Below, one piece after another: positions 53,190-62,361 of a stretch of DNA of 64,000 nucleotides. Positions within the stretch are counted from its first letter, which is position 1. Each line of letters opens with the position of its first letter. The notes beneath the pieces were generated by a model. That model searched no databases, was not told the origin of the DNA, and was given only the letters and a program-made list of their open reading frames with translations. Location: the NCBI RefSeq assembly GCF_003284725.1, contig NZ_PGTO01000006.1:124001-188000 (forward strand). Reading direction: 5' to 3'. The stretch is from Paramagnetospirillum kuznetsovii. GTDB taxonomy: Bacteria; Pseudomonadota; Alphaproteobacteria; Rhodospirillales; Magnetospirillaceae. The translations under genes were made by a program, and so were the position numbers.

Positions 53190-55499
53190 ATGACGAAGAC
53201 CCGCAAGCTGGCGGCTCTGCTCGCCACGGTGAGCTTTGGCGCCTTGGTGGCTGGGAGCGCCTCGGCCGAGACTCTGCAAGACGTGATGAAGCGCCGCGGC
53301 TTGACCGACAACGACGTGATGGCTGCCGCCAAGACCTACAATCCGACCGGCAAGATCGACGAATTCATGGTGTTCAGCTCGGGCGGCCAAAGCGGTCAGG
53401 TGATCGTTTACGGCGTGCCGTCCATGCGCATCCTGAAGTATATCGGCGTCTTCACCCCCGAGCCCTGGCAGGGCTATGGCTATGACGACGAGTCCAAGCG
53501 CGTCCTCAAGGAAGGCTCCGAGGTCGGCGGCCGTTCGATTCTGTGGGGCGATACCCACCACCCCGCCATTTCCGAGACCAACGGCGAGTCCGACGGCCAG
53601 TGGCTGTTCATCAACGACAAGAACACGCCGCGTATTGCGGTCATCGACCTGCGCGATTTCGAGACCAAGCAGATCGTCCAGAACCCGATCCTGCAGTCCG
53701 AGCACGGCGGCGCTTTCGTCAGCCCGAACACCGACTACATCGCCGAAGCGGCCCAGTACCCGACCCCGTTGGGCGGCGAATTCGCTCCGCTGGAGCAGTT
53801 CAACGATAAGTATCGCGGCGGCATCACCTTCTGGAAGTTCAACCGCGAGAAGGGCCGCATCGAGCCCGAGAATTCATTCTCGCTCGAACTGCCGCCCTAC
53901 AGCCAGGATCTGTCCGATTTCGGCAAGGGTCCGTCCGATGGTTGGGCCTTCGTCAATTCGTTCTGTACCGAACGCTATGTCGGCGGCATCGAGCGCGGTC
54001 GTCCGCCCTTCGAGGCCGGTTGCTCCGCCAAGGACAGCGACTTCCTGCACGTGATCAACTGGAAGAAGGCCGCCGAGCTGGTCAAGGCCGGCAAGGCCAA
54101 GAAGATCAACGGCCATCCCGTCCTGCCCATGGACGTCCTGGTCAAGGAAGGCGTCCTGGTGCTCATCCCCGAGCCCAAGAGCCCCCACGGCGCCGACGTG
54201 ACCCCCGACGGCAAGTTCGTCACCGTCTCGGGCAAGCTGGACAGCCACACCACTGTCTATGACATCGCCAAGATCGAAGCCGCCATCAAGGCCGGTACCT
54301 TTGCCGGCAAGGACGATTACGGCATTCCGATCATCGCGCTCGACACCGTCGCCCATAAGCAGGTGGCGCTGGGCCTCGGCCCGCTCCACACTCAGTACGA
54401 CTCCAAGCCCTGCATCGCCTATACGTCGCTGTATGTGGACTCCATGGTCGCCAAGTGGGACTACTGCGAAGGCAAGGTGCTGGACAAAATTTCCGTCCAC
54501 TACAACATCGGCCATCTGATGGCCATGGAAGGCGATACCGCCAAGCCGAAGGGTAAGTACCTGATCGCCCTGAACAAGCTGGCCATCGACCGCTTCGCTC
54601 AGGTTGGTCCGCTGCATCCGCAGAACCATCAGCTGATCGACATCAGCGGCGACAAGATGCAGTTGCTGGCCGATATGCCGCTGCCGCTGGGCGAGCCCCA
54701 CTACGCGGTTTCCATCGATATCGCCAAGCTGAAGACCAATGTGCGTTATCCGTTCGGCACCGACTCCCGGACCGAGCAGAAGTCCCCGTTCGCCGTGCGT
54801 CCGGGCCAAGAGCGCATCGAGAAGAAGCCGGGCAAGGTCGAGGTGTTCGGCACCCTGATCCGCTCGCACATCACGCCTGAAATCATCGAGGCCAACGAGG
54901 GCGACGAAGTCACCGTCCACCTCACCAATCTCGAGCGTGCCCAGGACGAGACCCACGGCTTCGCCATCTCGAAGCACAACGTCAACCTGTCGGTCGAGCC
55001 GGGCAAGACCGCGTCTGCGACCATCAAGGCCAACAAGGCTGGCGTGTATCCGTACTACTGCACCGAGTTCTGCTCGGCCCTGCACCTGGAAATGGAGGGC
55101 TATCTGCTCGTCCAGCCGGCCAACTACAAGGCGTCCGGCGCCAAGGGCAAGGAAGGCCAGGTCTACGGTCAGAAGGACTACGACGCCCGCGTGAAGGCCA
55201 ATGTGGATACCCAGGCCGTCATCAACAGCGTCGTCGGCTACATCACCTCCGTCAACTTCAAGGACTTCCCGGCGGTGGTTGCCATGGTCGAAGACGCGAC
55301 CGAGCAGCTGGGCTATGCCGAGCAGAACAAGAAGAAGTCGGAAGAGTTCGCCTCCAAGGGTGATTACAACTCCGCTTTCCTGTGGGCCGAGCAGTGGTTC
55401 CAGTATCAGGTCAAGGCCGCCGATATCGGTCTGCGCGCCAAGACCTTCCTGGAACAGAACGGTGCCAAGAAGGTGGAAGCGGCTCCCGCCGCGAAGTGA
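53190..55499 (+). CDS. nosZ: Nitrous-oxide reductase, clade II (Sec-exported) type
   Basis: A 769-residue periplasmic copper enzyme that reduces N2O to N2. The signal peptide (MTKTRKLAALLATVSFGALVAGSASA) lacks a twin-arginine motif, so export is by Sec, the mark of clade II NosZ. The seven-bladed N-terminal domain with CuZ His residues includes GDTHHPAISETNG and SPHGADVTPDG. The C-terminal cupredoxin domain carries the CuA site YYCTEFCSALHLEMEGY (two Cys, His, Met). The long C-terminal extension (about 680-769) is helical and Ala/Lys-rich. ATG 53190 follows GGTGGGG. Two strong hairpins follow the stop and may set a high nosZ mRNA level relative to downstream genes. Confidence 0.97.
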   Translation: MTKTRKLAALLATVSFGALVAGSASAETLQDVMKRRGLTDNDVMAAAKTYNPTGKIDEFMVFSSGGQSGQVIVYGVPSMRILKYIGVFTPEPWQGYGYDDESKRVLKEGSEVGGRSILWGDTHHPAISETNGESDGQWLFINDKNTPRIAVIDLRDFETKQIVQNPILQSEHGGAFVSPNTDYIAEAAQYPTPLGGEFAPLEQFNDKYRGGITFWKFNREKGRIEPENSFSLELPPYSQDLSDFGKGPSDGWAFVNSFCTERYVGGIERGRPPFEAGCSAKDSDFLHVINWKKAAELVKAGKAKKINGHPVLPMDVLVKEGVLVLIPEPKSPHGADVTPDGKFVTVSGKLDSHTTVYDIAKIEAAIKAGTFAGKDDYGIPIIALDTVAHKQVALGLGPLHTQYDSKPCIAYTSLYVDSMVAKWDYCEGKVLDKISVHYNIGHLMAMEGDTAKPKGKYLIALNKLAIDRFAQVGPLHPQNHQLIDISGDKMQLLADMPLPLGEPHYAVSIDIAKLKTNVRYPFGTDSRTEQKSPFAVRPGQERIEKKPGKVEVFGTLIRSHITPEIIEANEGDEVTVHLTNLERAQDETHGFAISKHNVNLSVEPGKTASATIKANKAGVYPYYCTEFCSALHLEMEGYLLVQPANYKASGAKGKEGQVYGQKDYDARVKANVDTQAVINSVVGYITSVNFKDFPAVVAMVEDATEQLGYAEQNKKKSEEFASKGDYNSAFLWAEQWFQYQVKAADIGLRAKTFLEQNGAKKVEAAPAAK

Positions 55500-55518
55500 T
55501 CCTCCACTTGACCAAAGC

Positions 55519-55545
55519 CAGGGCGGCGTCTGCCGCCCTGGTTTA
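55519..55545 (+). terminator. Strong hairpin after nosZ
   Basis: CCAGGGCGGC and GCCGCCCTGG form a perfect 10-bp stem with a GTCT loop followed by TTT. It is probably a partial terminator or a 3' stabiliser, since the operon appears to continue. Confidence 0.7.
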
Positions 55546-55557
55546 AGACCAGGAATC

Positions 55558-55581
55558 GGGGGTGGGCGTTGCCCGCCCCCG
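55558..55581 (+). terminator. Second hairpin between nosZ and cytochrome gene
   Basis: CGGGGGTGGGC and GCCCGCCCCCG pair over 11 positions with one G-U and a 2-base loop, 12 bases after the first hairpin. There is no U-run; an RNA processing or stability element is likely. Confidence 0.5.
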
Positions 55582-55611
55582 AATTTCCTTACCCATAAGA
55601 AGGATGATGCG

Positions 55612-56223
55612 ATGCGCAACACCGTGAACCGGCACATCACCGTCGTGGCCCTGGCGGCCGCCATTGGATTCGTTTCCCAATCGCCGACCTTCGCGGCCGA
55701 CGGCAAGGCGCTGTTCACCGACAAGGGTTGCGTTGCCTGCCACGGCGAGGACGCCAAGACTCCCTTGCAGGAGGGCTTTCCGAAGCTGGCCGGTCAAAGC
55801 GCCGAATACGCGCTCAATCAGATGAAGGACATCAAGTCCGGCGCCCGCAAGAACGGCCAGAGCGTCGATGTCATGAAGCCCATCGTCGACGAGTTGTCCG
55901 AAGACGAGATGAAGGCGCTGGCCGACTATCTGGTCTCGCTGCGCGAGCCCCCCACCGCCGCATCAACCGCGCCTGCCGTTCCCGGCAAGACTCTGTTCCT
56001 GTCCAAGACCTGCGTGGCGTGTCACGGCAAGGAAGGCAAGAAGCCGCTGCCCGGCTATCCCGCCATCGGCGGCCAGGACAAGGCCTATATCCTTGCGCAG
56101 ACTAAGGACATCAAATCGGGCGCGCGGAGCAATGGCAAGGCCAACGCCATGCAACCGGTCATGCATCTGGTCAATGACGATGAAATCACCGCCATTGCCG
56201 ATTACTTGTCCACAGTCAAGTGA
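55612..56223 (+). CDS. Periplasmic dihaem cytochrome c, nos-linked
   Basis: A 203-residue cytochrome with a signal peptide (MRNTVNRHITVVALAAAIGFVSQSPTFA) and two tandem class I domains. Each has a haem site (CVACHGED about residue 42, CVACHGKEG about 138) and a distal Met region (DVMKPIVDEL; NAMQPVMHL), typical of cytochrome c4/c553-like double domains. In clade II nos operons cytochromes of this kind carry electrons from quinol-oxidising NosG/NosH or bc1 to NosZ. An AAGGA site precedes ATG 55612. Confidence 0.93.
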   Translation: MRNTVNRHITVVALAAAIGFVSQSPTFAADGKALFTDKGCVACHGEDAKTPLQEGFPKLAGQSAEYALNQMKDIKSGARKNGQSVDVMKPIVDELSEDEMKALADYLVSLREPPTAASTAPAVPGKTLFLSKTCVACHGKEGKKPLPGYPAIGGQDKAYILAQTKDIKSGARSNGKANAMQPVMHLVNDDEITAIADYLSTVK

Positions 56224-56283
56224 GGTAAGCTAGTCTGCTGCTAGTGTTCGCCTCAGTTGGTTCGAATTCGGAGACAGACCAAG

Positions 56284-57042
56284 ATGTTCAAGTTCAAGCA
56301 TAGCCTGGCCGTCGCGGCCGCGATCTCTGCGCTTTTGACCGGTGGGGCGGTGTATGCGGCCGGTGGCGGCCCCGCCCCGCAAAAGGGCAAGTCCCTGGGC
56401 GAGGAAGGCTATCAATGGCATTCCGGCGGCGGCGAGGAGGACGAGGCGCTGCATCTGAAGCCCGATCCTGCCAACGGCAAGGAAGTCTATGAAGTCTGTT
56501 CCGCTTGCCATCAGCCGGAAGGCTGGGGCCTGACCGACGGCACCTTCCCGCAGTTGGCGGGGCAGCATCCCAAGGTGGTGATCAAGCAGTTGGCCGATAT
56601 CCGCGCCCTGAACCGCGACAATCCCACCATGTATCCCTTCGCCCTGCCGTCGCAGATCGGTGGCCCGCAGGCCATCGCCGATGTGGCCGCCTATATGCAG
56701 AAGCTGAAGATGAATCCCGATCCGGGCCATGGCGACGGCAAGGATCTGGAACTCGGCAAGAAGCTCTATGCCGATAACTGCACCCGCTGCCACGGGGCCG
56801 ATGGCGCCGGCGACGACAGCAAGTTCTATCCCCGCATCCAGGCGCAGCACTACAACTACCTGCTGCGTCAGTATCAGTGGATCAAGGAAGGCAAGCGCCG
56901 CAATGCCAACCCGGACATGATGAAGCAGATTCAGTCCTTCTCGGACCGTGACACCAAGGCGGTGCTGGATTATGTGTCCCGCCTGAAGCCGCCAGCGGAC
57001 CTGACGGCTCCCAAGGGCTGGAAAAATCCTGACTTCCAGTAG
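56284..57042 (+). CDS. Second dihaem cytochrome c, nos-linked
   Basis: A 252-residue cytochrome with signal peptide MFKFKHSLAVAAAISALLTGGAVYA and two haem-binding sites, CSACHQPEGWG (about 77) and CTRCHGADGAG (about 165). Met ligands may come from NPTMYPFAL and NPDMMKQI. The extended N-terminal part of the mature protein (GGGEEDEALHLKPDP) is Gly/Glu-rich. It is a c4-like double-domain protein, distinct from its upstream neighbour, and probably an electron donor to NosZ or an acceptor from the NosG/NosH branch. Confidence 0.92.
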   Translation: MFKFKHSLAVAAAISALLTGGAVYAAGGGPAPQKGKSLGEEGYQWHSGGGEEDEALHLKPDPANGKEVYEVCSACHQPEGWGLTDGTFPQLAGQHPKVVIKQLADIRALNRDNPTMYPFALPSQIGGPQAIADVAAYMQKLKMNPDPGHGDGKDLELGKKLYADNCTRCHGADGAGDDSKFYPRIQAQHYNYLLRQYQWIKEGKRRNANPDMMKQIQSFSDRDTKAVLDYVSRLKPPADLTAPKGWKNPDFQ

Positions 57043-57129
57043 TAAAATCTGATATAACGTGGACAATGGGCGGCGTCTTGGTTTTTGGCCGGAACGCCGC
57101 CCTGCTCCTGAATGTCCATCGAGGTTTCC

Positions 57130-57789
57130 ATGACCAAGACGACCAAGCCGGCACTGGTGCGAATCCTCACGGTGATCGCCGCGCTGTTCATCGGCGGTGC
57201 CTATTTCTCCCCCATCTGGTGGGTAGCCTTGAAGGCGCCAAACTATCCCGCCGACACCTTCCCCGACGGCATCCGCATCCACTTCCACATGAACGGCGTG
57301 TTCAATGGCTGTACCAGCCAAATCGTGGCCAAGGGCGGCAAGGCGGAGGCTTGGGGGAACGAGGAAGGCGGACTGAATTGCGTCGAAGAGATGGACGTGA
57401 TCAACCACTTCATCGGCATGGAGCCCATCGCCCGCGGCGCCGCCCTGGAGATCCATGCGGCACCCTATCTGTTTGGTCTGGTGGGCGTCATGCTGGCCGC
57501 GTTCCTGGTCTATGCCGGGCCGTTCTGGTGGATACTGCCCCTTTCCGGCATCGTCATCCCCGTGGCCTTCGTGGTGGACTATTCGGCATGGCTGTGGTGG
57601 TTCGGGCATAATCTGCGGTCCTGGGCGGCCTTCTCGGTCAAGCCGTTCATGCCCACCGTGTTCGGTGACGGCAAGGTGGCGCAGTTTTCCACCTATTCCT
57701 ATCCTCACTACGGTTTCGGATTGCTGTGCGTGGGCTCCTTGTGCCTGATCCTGGCCTTGCTGTTGCAGCGCAAGGCACTCAAGGATTAA
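57130..57789 (+). CDS. NosB-like integral membrane protein
   Basis: A 219-residue protein with about four TM segments (near 12-35, 113-135, 138-165, 195-215). A periplasmic loop of ~80 residues lies after the first; it contains FPDGIRIHFHMNGVFNGCTSQ and LNCVEEMDVINHFIGM, with conserved-looking His and two Cys. The place between nosZ and nosD and the topology fit NosB, a membrane protein typical of clade II nos clusters. Its exact role is unknown, though it is thought to help NosZ activity. ATG 57130 with a GAGG site is preferred over ATG 57112. Confidence 0.8.
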   Translation: MTKTTKPALVRILTVIAALFIGGAYFSPIWWVALKAPNYPADTFPDGIRIHFHMNGVFNGCTSQIVAKGGKAEAWGNEEGGLNCVEEMDVINHFIGMEPIARGAALEIHAAPYLFGLVGVMLAAFLVYAGPFWWILPLSGIVIPVAFVVDYSAWLWWFGHNLRSWAAFSVKPFMPTVFGDGKVAQFSTYSYPHYGFGLLCVGSLCLILALLLQRKALKD

Positions 57790-57832
57790 GTCAAGGTCGT
57801 CGGTAGCTTTGGCCAAGGCGGTGGGCGAGATC

Positions 57833-59146
57833 ATGCGAATCCAGATGAGGAATTTGTCAAATTCCATTCCGGTCGCGTTGATCGCCCTTGCCGCTGTCGG
57901 TCTGATGGCGGCGGCCGTGGTCGCCGCGCCGCCAAGGTCAGAGCCGGTAATGGATTCCTCGCTGATCCAGGCCCTGATCAACATGGCCCAGCCCGGCCAG
58001 GAGATCGTGCCGCCGCCCGGACGTTATCGCCGCATCAAGGTCACCAAGCCCATCATCCTGGACGGCAAGGGCAAGGTGACCTTCGACGGCGAGGGCGAGG
58101 GCTCGGTGCTGTGGATCGAGACTGATGGCGCCACCATCCGCAATCTCCATCTGGTCAACAGCGGCTCCAGCCATCCCGATCAGGATGCGGGCATCCAGGT
58201 GCGGGGAAGCGGCAATGTCATCGAGGACAACGTCATCGAGGATGTCCTGTTCGGGCTGGCGCTGGAGCGCTCGGACCGCAACATCGTGCGGCGCAATCAC
58301 TATCAGGGCCGTCCCATCAACATCCAGCGGCGCGGCGACGGCGTGAAGCTGTGGTACTCCAACGACAACGTCATCACCGACAACGTGTTCGAGGGCGGCC
58401 GCGACATCGTGTTCTGGTATGCCAACGGCAATATCTTCAAGGGCAATCGGCAAAGCCACGGACGCTATGGCCTGCACCTGATGAAGGCGGCTGACAACGT
58501 GGCCGAGGACAATCTGTTCATCGACAACATGACCGGCATTTCCATGATGTATGATTCCGGCGATATCATCCGTAACAACTACGTGGCCAAGGCCAATGGC
58601 GCGGTGGGAACCTGCCTGTCGCTCAAGGAAAGCAGCGATGTGGTCATCGAGAACAACGACCTGATGTACTGCGCGTCCGGCATCGCCATCGACGTGGCGC
58701 CCTACGAGCCCGGAAGCAAGAATCCGATCAAGGGCAACCGCATCGCCTTCAACGATATCGGCGTGTCCTTCCTCAACGACTGGAAGGACAGCATCTTCAC
58801 CGGGAACCTGTTCACCGGCAACATCACCGAGGTCGCCATCTATGGCGGCGGCAGCGCCAAGCGCAATGTGTGGGACGGCAATCGCTGGGAAGATTACCAG
58901 GGGTTCGACCGCAATGGCGACGGTATCGGCGACAAGCCGCATCGGCTCTACGGCTATGCCGGGCGGGTGTGGATGGATGTTCCCAACACCAAGTTCTTCA
59001 AGGGAACGCCGCTGCTGGAAGTGCTCGACTTCCTGGATCGTCTGGCGCCGTTCAGCGAGCCGGTGCTGCTGCTCGAAGACAAACATCCTCACCTCGGCAG
59101 CGACAAGGCCTTCAAGGCGGGATCGAATTTGGAGCCCAAGTCATGA
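57833..59146 (+). CDS. nosD: Periplasmic copper-site assembly protein NosD
   Basis: A 437-residue NosD. After a signal peptide (about residues 1-40) comes a right-handed beta-helix made of repeated turns such as GNVIEDNVIEDVLFGLALERS, NVITDNVFEGGRDIVFWYANGN and GRYGLHLMKAADNVAEDNLF, the PbH1/CASH repeats of NosD. It ends with NRWEDYQGFDRNGDGIGDKPH, a family hallmark, and LEVLDFLDRLAPFSEPVLLLED. NosD works with NosF and NosY in building the CuZ sulfide-copper cluster. The stop overlaps the nosG start (ATGA). Confidence 0.95.
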   Translation: MRIQMRNLSNSIPVALIALAAVGLMAAAVVAAPPRSEPVMDSSLIQALINMAQPGQEIVPPPGRYRRIKVTKPIILDGKGKVTFDGEGEGSVLWIETDGATIRNLHLVNSGSSHPDQDAGIQVRGSGNVIEDNVIEDVLFGLALERSDRNIVRRNHYQGRPINIQRRGDGVKLWYSNDNVITDNVFEGGRDIVFWYANGNIFKGNRQSHGRYGLHLMKAADNVAEDNLFIDNMTGISMMYDSGDIIRNNYVAKANGAVGTCLSLKESSDVVIENNDLMYCASGIAIDVAPYEPGSKNPIKGNRIAFNDIGVSFLNDWKDSIFTGNLFTGNITEVAIYGGGSAKRNVWDGNRWEDYQGFDRNGDGIGDKPHRLYGYAGRVWMDVPNTKFFKGTPLLEVLDFLDRLAPFSEPVLLLEDKHPHLGSDKAFKAGSNLEPKS

Positions 59147-59901
59147 GCGAACAATCCCCCCCGGCCAAACGCCCGGCGGCGGCCAACCCAAAGACCCGCC
59201 GTCAGGCCATGCGGTCCCTGACCATGGGGGGCGCCATCATCGGGGCCTCGCTGTTCGGCTTCTTTCCGGTCCTGCGCAAATGGACGCCCCGGCTGCGGCC
59301 GCCCGGCGCCATCGCCGAACGCGATTTCCTGGCCGCCTGCATCAAATGCGGCCAGTGCGTCCAGGTCTGCCCGGTCAAGGCCATCGAACTGGGCGATCTG
59401 GACGAGGGTTTCGGGGTCGGCGTGCCGTTCATCCCCGCCCGCGAACAGGCCTGCGATTTCTCCTGCGACGCGGTGCAATGCGTGCTGGCCTGCCCCACCG
59501 GGGCGCTGGCCCATTCCATCAGCAAGAAGGAAGAGGTCCGCATGGGCCTCGCCCGGCTGGACCGCCCCAATGCCTGCCTTGCCCGCAAGGGCGAGGGATA
59601 CAGGGGCCCGGCCCGGCCCGCGCCGTTCAAGGGTGTGCACCGCTATGCCGAGATCGACCGCTGGAAGCCGGTCAAGCTGGCCGACTACAAATACGACCTG
59701 GAGGTTTGCGATCTCTGCGTGCGGGAATGCCCGGTCAAGAACGCCATCACCCTGGAGCCCATGTCGGCCGATCCCACCGACAAGCGGCGGACCCCGGTGG
59801 TGCATGAAGCCTGTGTCGGCTGCGGCATGTGCGAGATGATCTGCCCCACCGAAAGTTCGTCCATCGTCATCGATATCCGGCGCAAGTGGGGAGACGCGTG
59901 A
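59143..59901 (+). CDS. nosG: Iron-sulfur protein NosG
   Basis: A 252-residue NapG-like protein with four [4Fe-4S] motifs: CIKCGQCVQVCP, a variant with CDFSCDAVQCVLACP, CDLCVRECP and CVGCGMCEMICP. The N terminus KTRRQAMRSLTMGGAIIGASLFGFFPV resembles a twin-arginine signal/anchor, so it likely sits on the periplasmic face. With NosH it forms a quinol-dehydrogenase module of the NapGH type, typical of clade II nos clusters. It overlaps nosD and nosH, giving tight coupling. Confidence 0.93.
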   Translation: MSEQSPPAKRPAAANPKTRRQAMRSLTMGGAIIGASLFGFFPVLRKWTPRLRPPGAIAERDFLAACIKCGQCVQVCPVKAIELGDLDEGFGVGVPFIPAREQACDFSCDAVQCVLACPTGALAHSISKKEEVRMGLARLDRPNACLARKGEGYRGPARPAPFKGVHRYAEIDRWKPVKLADYKYDLEVCDLCVRECPVKNAITLEPMSADPTDKRRTPVVHEACVGCGMCEMICPTESSSIVIDIRRKWGDA

Positions 59902-60863
59902 TGAGCCTGCTCTCCTCCCTCAAGATCATGCTGGGCGCCGCGCCCGAGCGTCCCACCGCCTATACCCCCGAGGCCGAGGCCATGCACGAGGCCAAGCGCC
60001 AGGTGAAAGGGGCCGAGCGCGCCAAGGAGATCAAGGCCGCCCATGCCGAGCACCGCAGCCACAAATGGCGCAATATCCGCTGGGCCACCCTGATTGCCGT
60101 CAACATGGTGTTCGTGCTGTCGTTTCGCTTCGACGTGCAGTTGGTGGAAGGCTCGCTGACGGCGTCGCGCGTCATCGGCTTCCACATGGCCGATCTCAAT
60201 TCGGCGCTTCAGGTCATGCTGGCCTACAAGGTCATCCTGATCAATCTGGTGATCGGCACCGGAACCGTGCTGTTCATGTGGTGGCTGTTCGGCGGGCGCA
60301 CCTTCTGCTCGTGGACCTGCCCCTACCATCTGCTGGCCGAGATCGCCGAGAAGATTCATCTTTTCCTCGCCGCCAAGCGCATGGTGGTGGACTATCCCCT
60401 GCATCGGGGGGCGCGTTCGGTGCTTTATGTGGTCTTCGCCCTGCTTGCGGTGATCAGCGGCTATACCGTCTATGAGTCCATCTCTCCCACCGGCATCGTG
60501 TCGCGGGCGCTGATCTACGGCCCCGGCCTCGCCATGATCTGGGTGTTGGGCCTGCTGGCCTATGAGGTGGTGTTCATCCGCCGCATGTGGTGCCGCTATG
60601 TCTGCCCCATCGGATTGACCTATGGCTTCGTTGGGTCTGTCTCGCCGGTGCGGGTGAAGTACAATCTGGAGAACTGCTTGCACGAGGGTGATTGCCGCAA
60701 GGTCTGTCTGGTGCCGCATGTGCTGGAATGCACCAAGAAGACCTATGCCGAGGATGTGGAGGTCGCCATCGGCGCCGACTGCACGCGCTGCGGATTGTGC
60801 ATCGACGCCTGCCCGACCGGCTCGCTGCGTTATGAGATCAAGGGCCTGAACAAGCTGTTGTGA
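59901..60863 (+). CDS. nosH: Membrane iron-sulfur protein NosH
   Basis: A 320-residue NapH-like membrane protein. It has about five TM segments (near 55-75, 100-125, 165-185, 195-220 and more), CxxxCP motifs facing the cytoplasm (RTFCSWTCPYH and MWCRYVCPIG), and two C-terminal [4Fe-4S] motifs (CLHEGDCRKVCLVP and CTRCGLCIDACP). It should oxidise quinol and pass electrons to NosG. The start overlaps the nosG stop (TGATG). A palindromic repeat sits between this gene and nosF. Confidence 0.93.
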   Translation: MSLLSSLKIMLGAAPERPTAYTPEAEAMHEAKRQVKGAERAKEIKAAHAEHRSHKWRNIRWATLIAVNMVFVLSFRFDVQLVEGSLTASRVIGFHMADLNSALQVMLAYKVILINLVIGTGTVLFMWWLFGGRTFCSWTCPYHLLAEIAEKIHLFLAAKRMVVDYPLHRGARSVLYVVFALLAVISGYTVYESISPTGIVSRALIYGPGLAMIWVLGLLAYEVVFIRRMWCRYVCPIGLTYGFVGSVSPVRVKYNLENCLHEGDCRKVCLVPHVLECTKKTYAEDVEVAIGADCTRCGLCIDACPTGSLRYEIKGLNKLL

Positions 60864-60878
60864 GAGTTGGTTTCGGTT

Positions 60879-60985
60879 CCGTCATCCCCGCGAAAGCGGG
60901 GATCCATGTCGAGGCAAGAATTGATGTTTGTCGCTGAGGTCAAAGTGGGTGGACGCATGGATTCCCGCTTTCGCGGGAATGACGG
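60879..60985. repeat. Palindromic repeat of CGTCATCCCCGCGAAAG type, inside the nos operon
   Basis: The left arm (60879-60908, CCGTCATCCCCGCGAAAGCG then GGGATCCATG) and the right arm (60956-60985) are inverted copies with few changes. The core is shared with the MITE-like element at 26664-26831. It occupies the nosH-nosF gap, so nos mRNA would carry a long hairpin here. Confidence 0.85.
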
Positions 60986-61018
60986 GGAAGCGGGATGGCT
61001 GGTGGAGGCCGCTGGCCC

Positions 61019-61864
61019 ATGATTAGCTTTGCCAACGTTTCCAAGACCTTCAAGCGTCACAAGGTTCTCGACGGCATTACCCTGTCCATCGAGACCGGCG
61101 AGCGGGTGGCCCTGGTGGGCTCCAATGGAGCGGGCAAGACCACGCTGATCCGCTGCCTGCTGGGGGAATACCTGCACGAGGGCGAGGTCACGGTCGGCGG
61201 GCTGGACCCCAAGGCCAACCGCAAGGCGGTGCTGGCCCGCGTCGGTTTCGTGCCGCAGATTCCGCCACCCTTGAAGATGCCGGTGGGCGAGTTGGTCAAT
61301 TTCGCCGCCGCCGTGTGCGACTCCGACCCCGAGCGGATCATCGCCATGATGCGGTCGCTGGGGCTGGATTGGGACATGGTCCGCTCGCGCCCTTTCGTCA
61401 AACTGTCCGGCGGCATGAAGCAGAAGACCCTGATCGCCGTGGCCCTGGGCCGAGACGCCGACCTGCTGATCATGGACGAACCGGCGGCCAATCTGGACCC
61501 CGAGGCGCGCCATATCTTTTTCCAGCAATTGCACGACCGCAAGGACCGGGCCGTCATGCTGATCACCAGCCACCGCCTGGACGAGGTGGCGTCGCTGGTC
61601 AATCGGGTGGTGGAGATGGACCAGGGCAAGGTGGCGCTTGACGATCGCGTCGCCGATGACGTGGAGATGACGGCGAAGCTGGACTGCACCGTCCGGCTGA
61701 CCCGGCCGGAACCGGCCTTCGCCAAGGCCATGGCCGATTGGCGATTCGTCAGCGAAGATGGTGGGGTGAGTTGGAACGGAGCGCTGAACGGTCCCGACCG
61801 GCTGCGCTTCCTGGGCGTGCTTGCCCGCTATGCCGGTCTGGTGGCCGGTATCGAGATGAAATAG
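61019..61864 (+). CDS. nosF: ABC transporter ATP-binding protein NosF
   Basis: A 281-residue ATPase. Walker A is GSNGAGKTT, the signature LSGGMKQKTLIAVALGRD, Walker B LLIMDEPAANLDPEARH, and the switch His in LITSHRLDEV. With the NosY permease and NosD it supplies sulfur or another factor for CuZ cluster assembly. ATG 61019 follows GGTGGAGG at slightly long spacing; ATG 60995 is a less likely alternative. The N terminus ISFANVSKTFKRHKVLDGITL fits the family. Confidence 0.94.
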   Translation: MISFANVSKTFKRHKVLDGITLSIETGERVALVGSNGAGKTTLIRCLLGEYLHEGEVTVGGLDPKANRKAVLARVGFVPQIPPPLKMPVGELVNFAAAVCDSDPERIIAMMRSLGLDWDMVRSRPFVKLSGGMKQKTLIAVALGRDADLLIMDEPAANLDPEARHIFFQQLHDRKDRAVMLITSHRLDEVASLVNRVVEMDQGKVALDDRVADDVEMTAKLDCTVRLTRPEPAFAKAMADWRFVSEDGGVSWNGALNGPDRLRFLGVLARYAGLVAGIEMK

Positions 61865-61874
61865 GAGAGCCGCC

Positions 61875-62351
61875 ATGTGCAATCACGCCATGACTCGCCG
61901 TCGCTTCGTCGGATTGGTGCCGGGGCTGGCCTTGGTGGTCGCGGGATGCGGCCAGTCCACCACCGGCCCGGTGGAGGTCAAATGGGGCCGAGATACCTGT
62001 GACTATTGCGGCATGGTCATCGGCGAGCCCCGCTTCGCGGCGCAATTGCGCGCCGGGACCAACCACAAGGTCTATAAATTCGACGATCTGGGCGATGCCA
62101 TCCTGTTCCTGGTCAAGCAGGACTGGGCGGCCCATCCGGCCACCGAGTTCTGGGTCGGCCATATGGAGACCGGCGCGTGGATCGACGGCTTCAAGGCCTT
62201 CTACAAGGGGGGGCAGCGAACCCCCATGGCCCACGGTTTCGGGGCACTGCCCGCCGCCGCCGACGGGCTGCTGGAATACGATCGCTTCAAGGGCGCCATC
62301 GTGGTCAGGGGCTCCACCAGCCGCTGCGAGACCGGCGCGGTGCAAGGATGA
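61875..62351 (+). CDS. nosL: Copper chaperone lipoprotein NosL
   Basis: A 158-residue outer-periplasm lipoprotein. The N terminus carries MTRRRFVGLVPGLALVVAGC, with lipobox VAGC. The Cu(I)-binding region has CDYCGMVIGEPRFAAQL, then YKFDDLGDAILFL, EFWVGHMETGAWIDGFKAFY and TPMAHGFGAL. NosL hands copper to apo-NosZ. It starts 11 bases after nosF. A family B palindromic repeat follows before nosY. Confidence 0.94.
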   Translation: MCNHAMTRRRFVGLVPGLALVVAGCGQSTTGPVEVKWGRDTCDYCGMVIGEPRFAAQLRAGTNHKVYKFDDLGDAILFLVKQDWAAHPATEFWVGHMETGAWIDGFKAFYKGGQRTPMAHGFGALPAAADGLLEYDRFKGAIVVRGSTSRCETGAVQG

Positions 62352-62361
62352 CGCCGACCTT

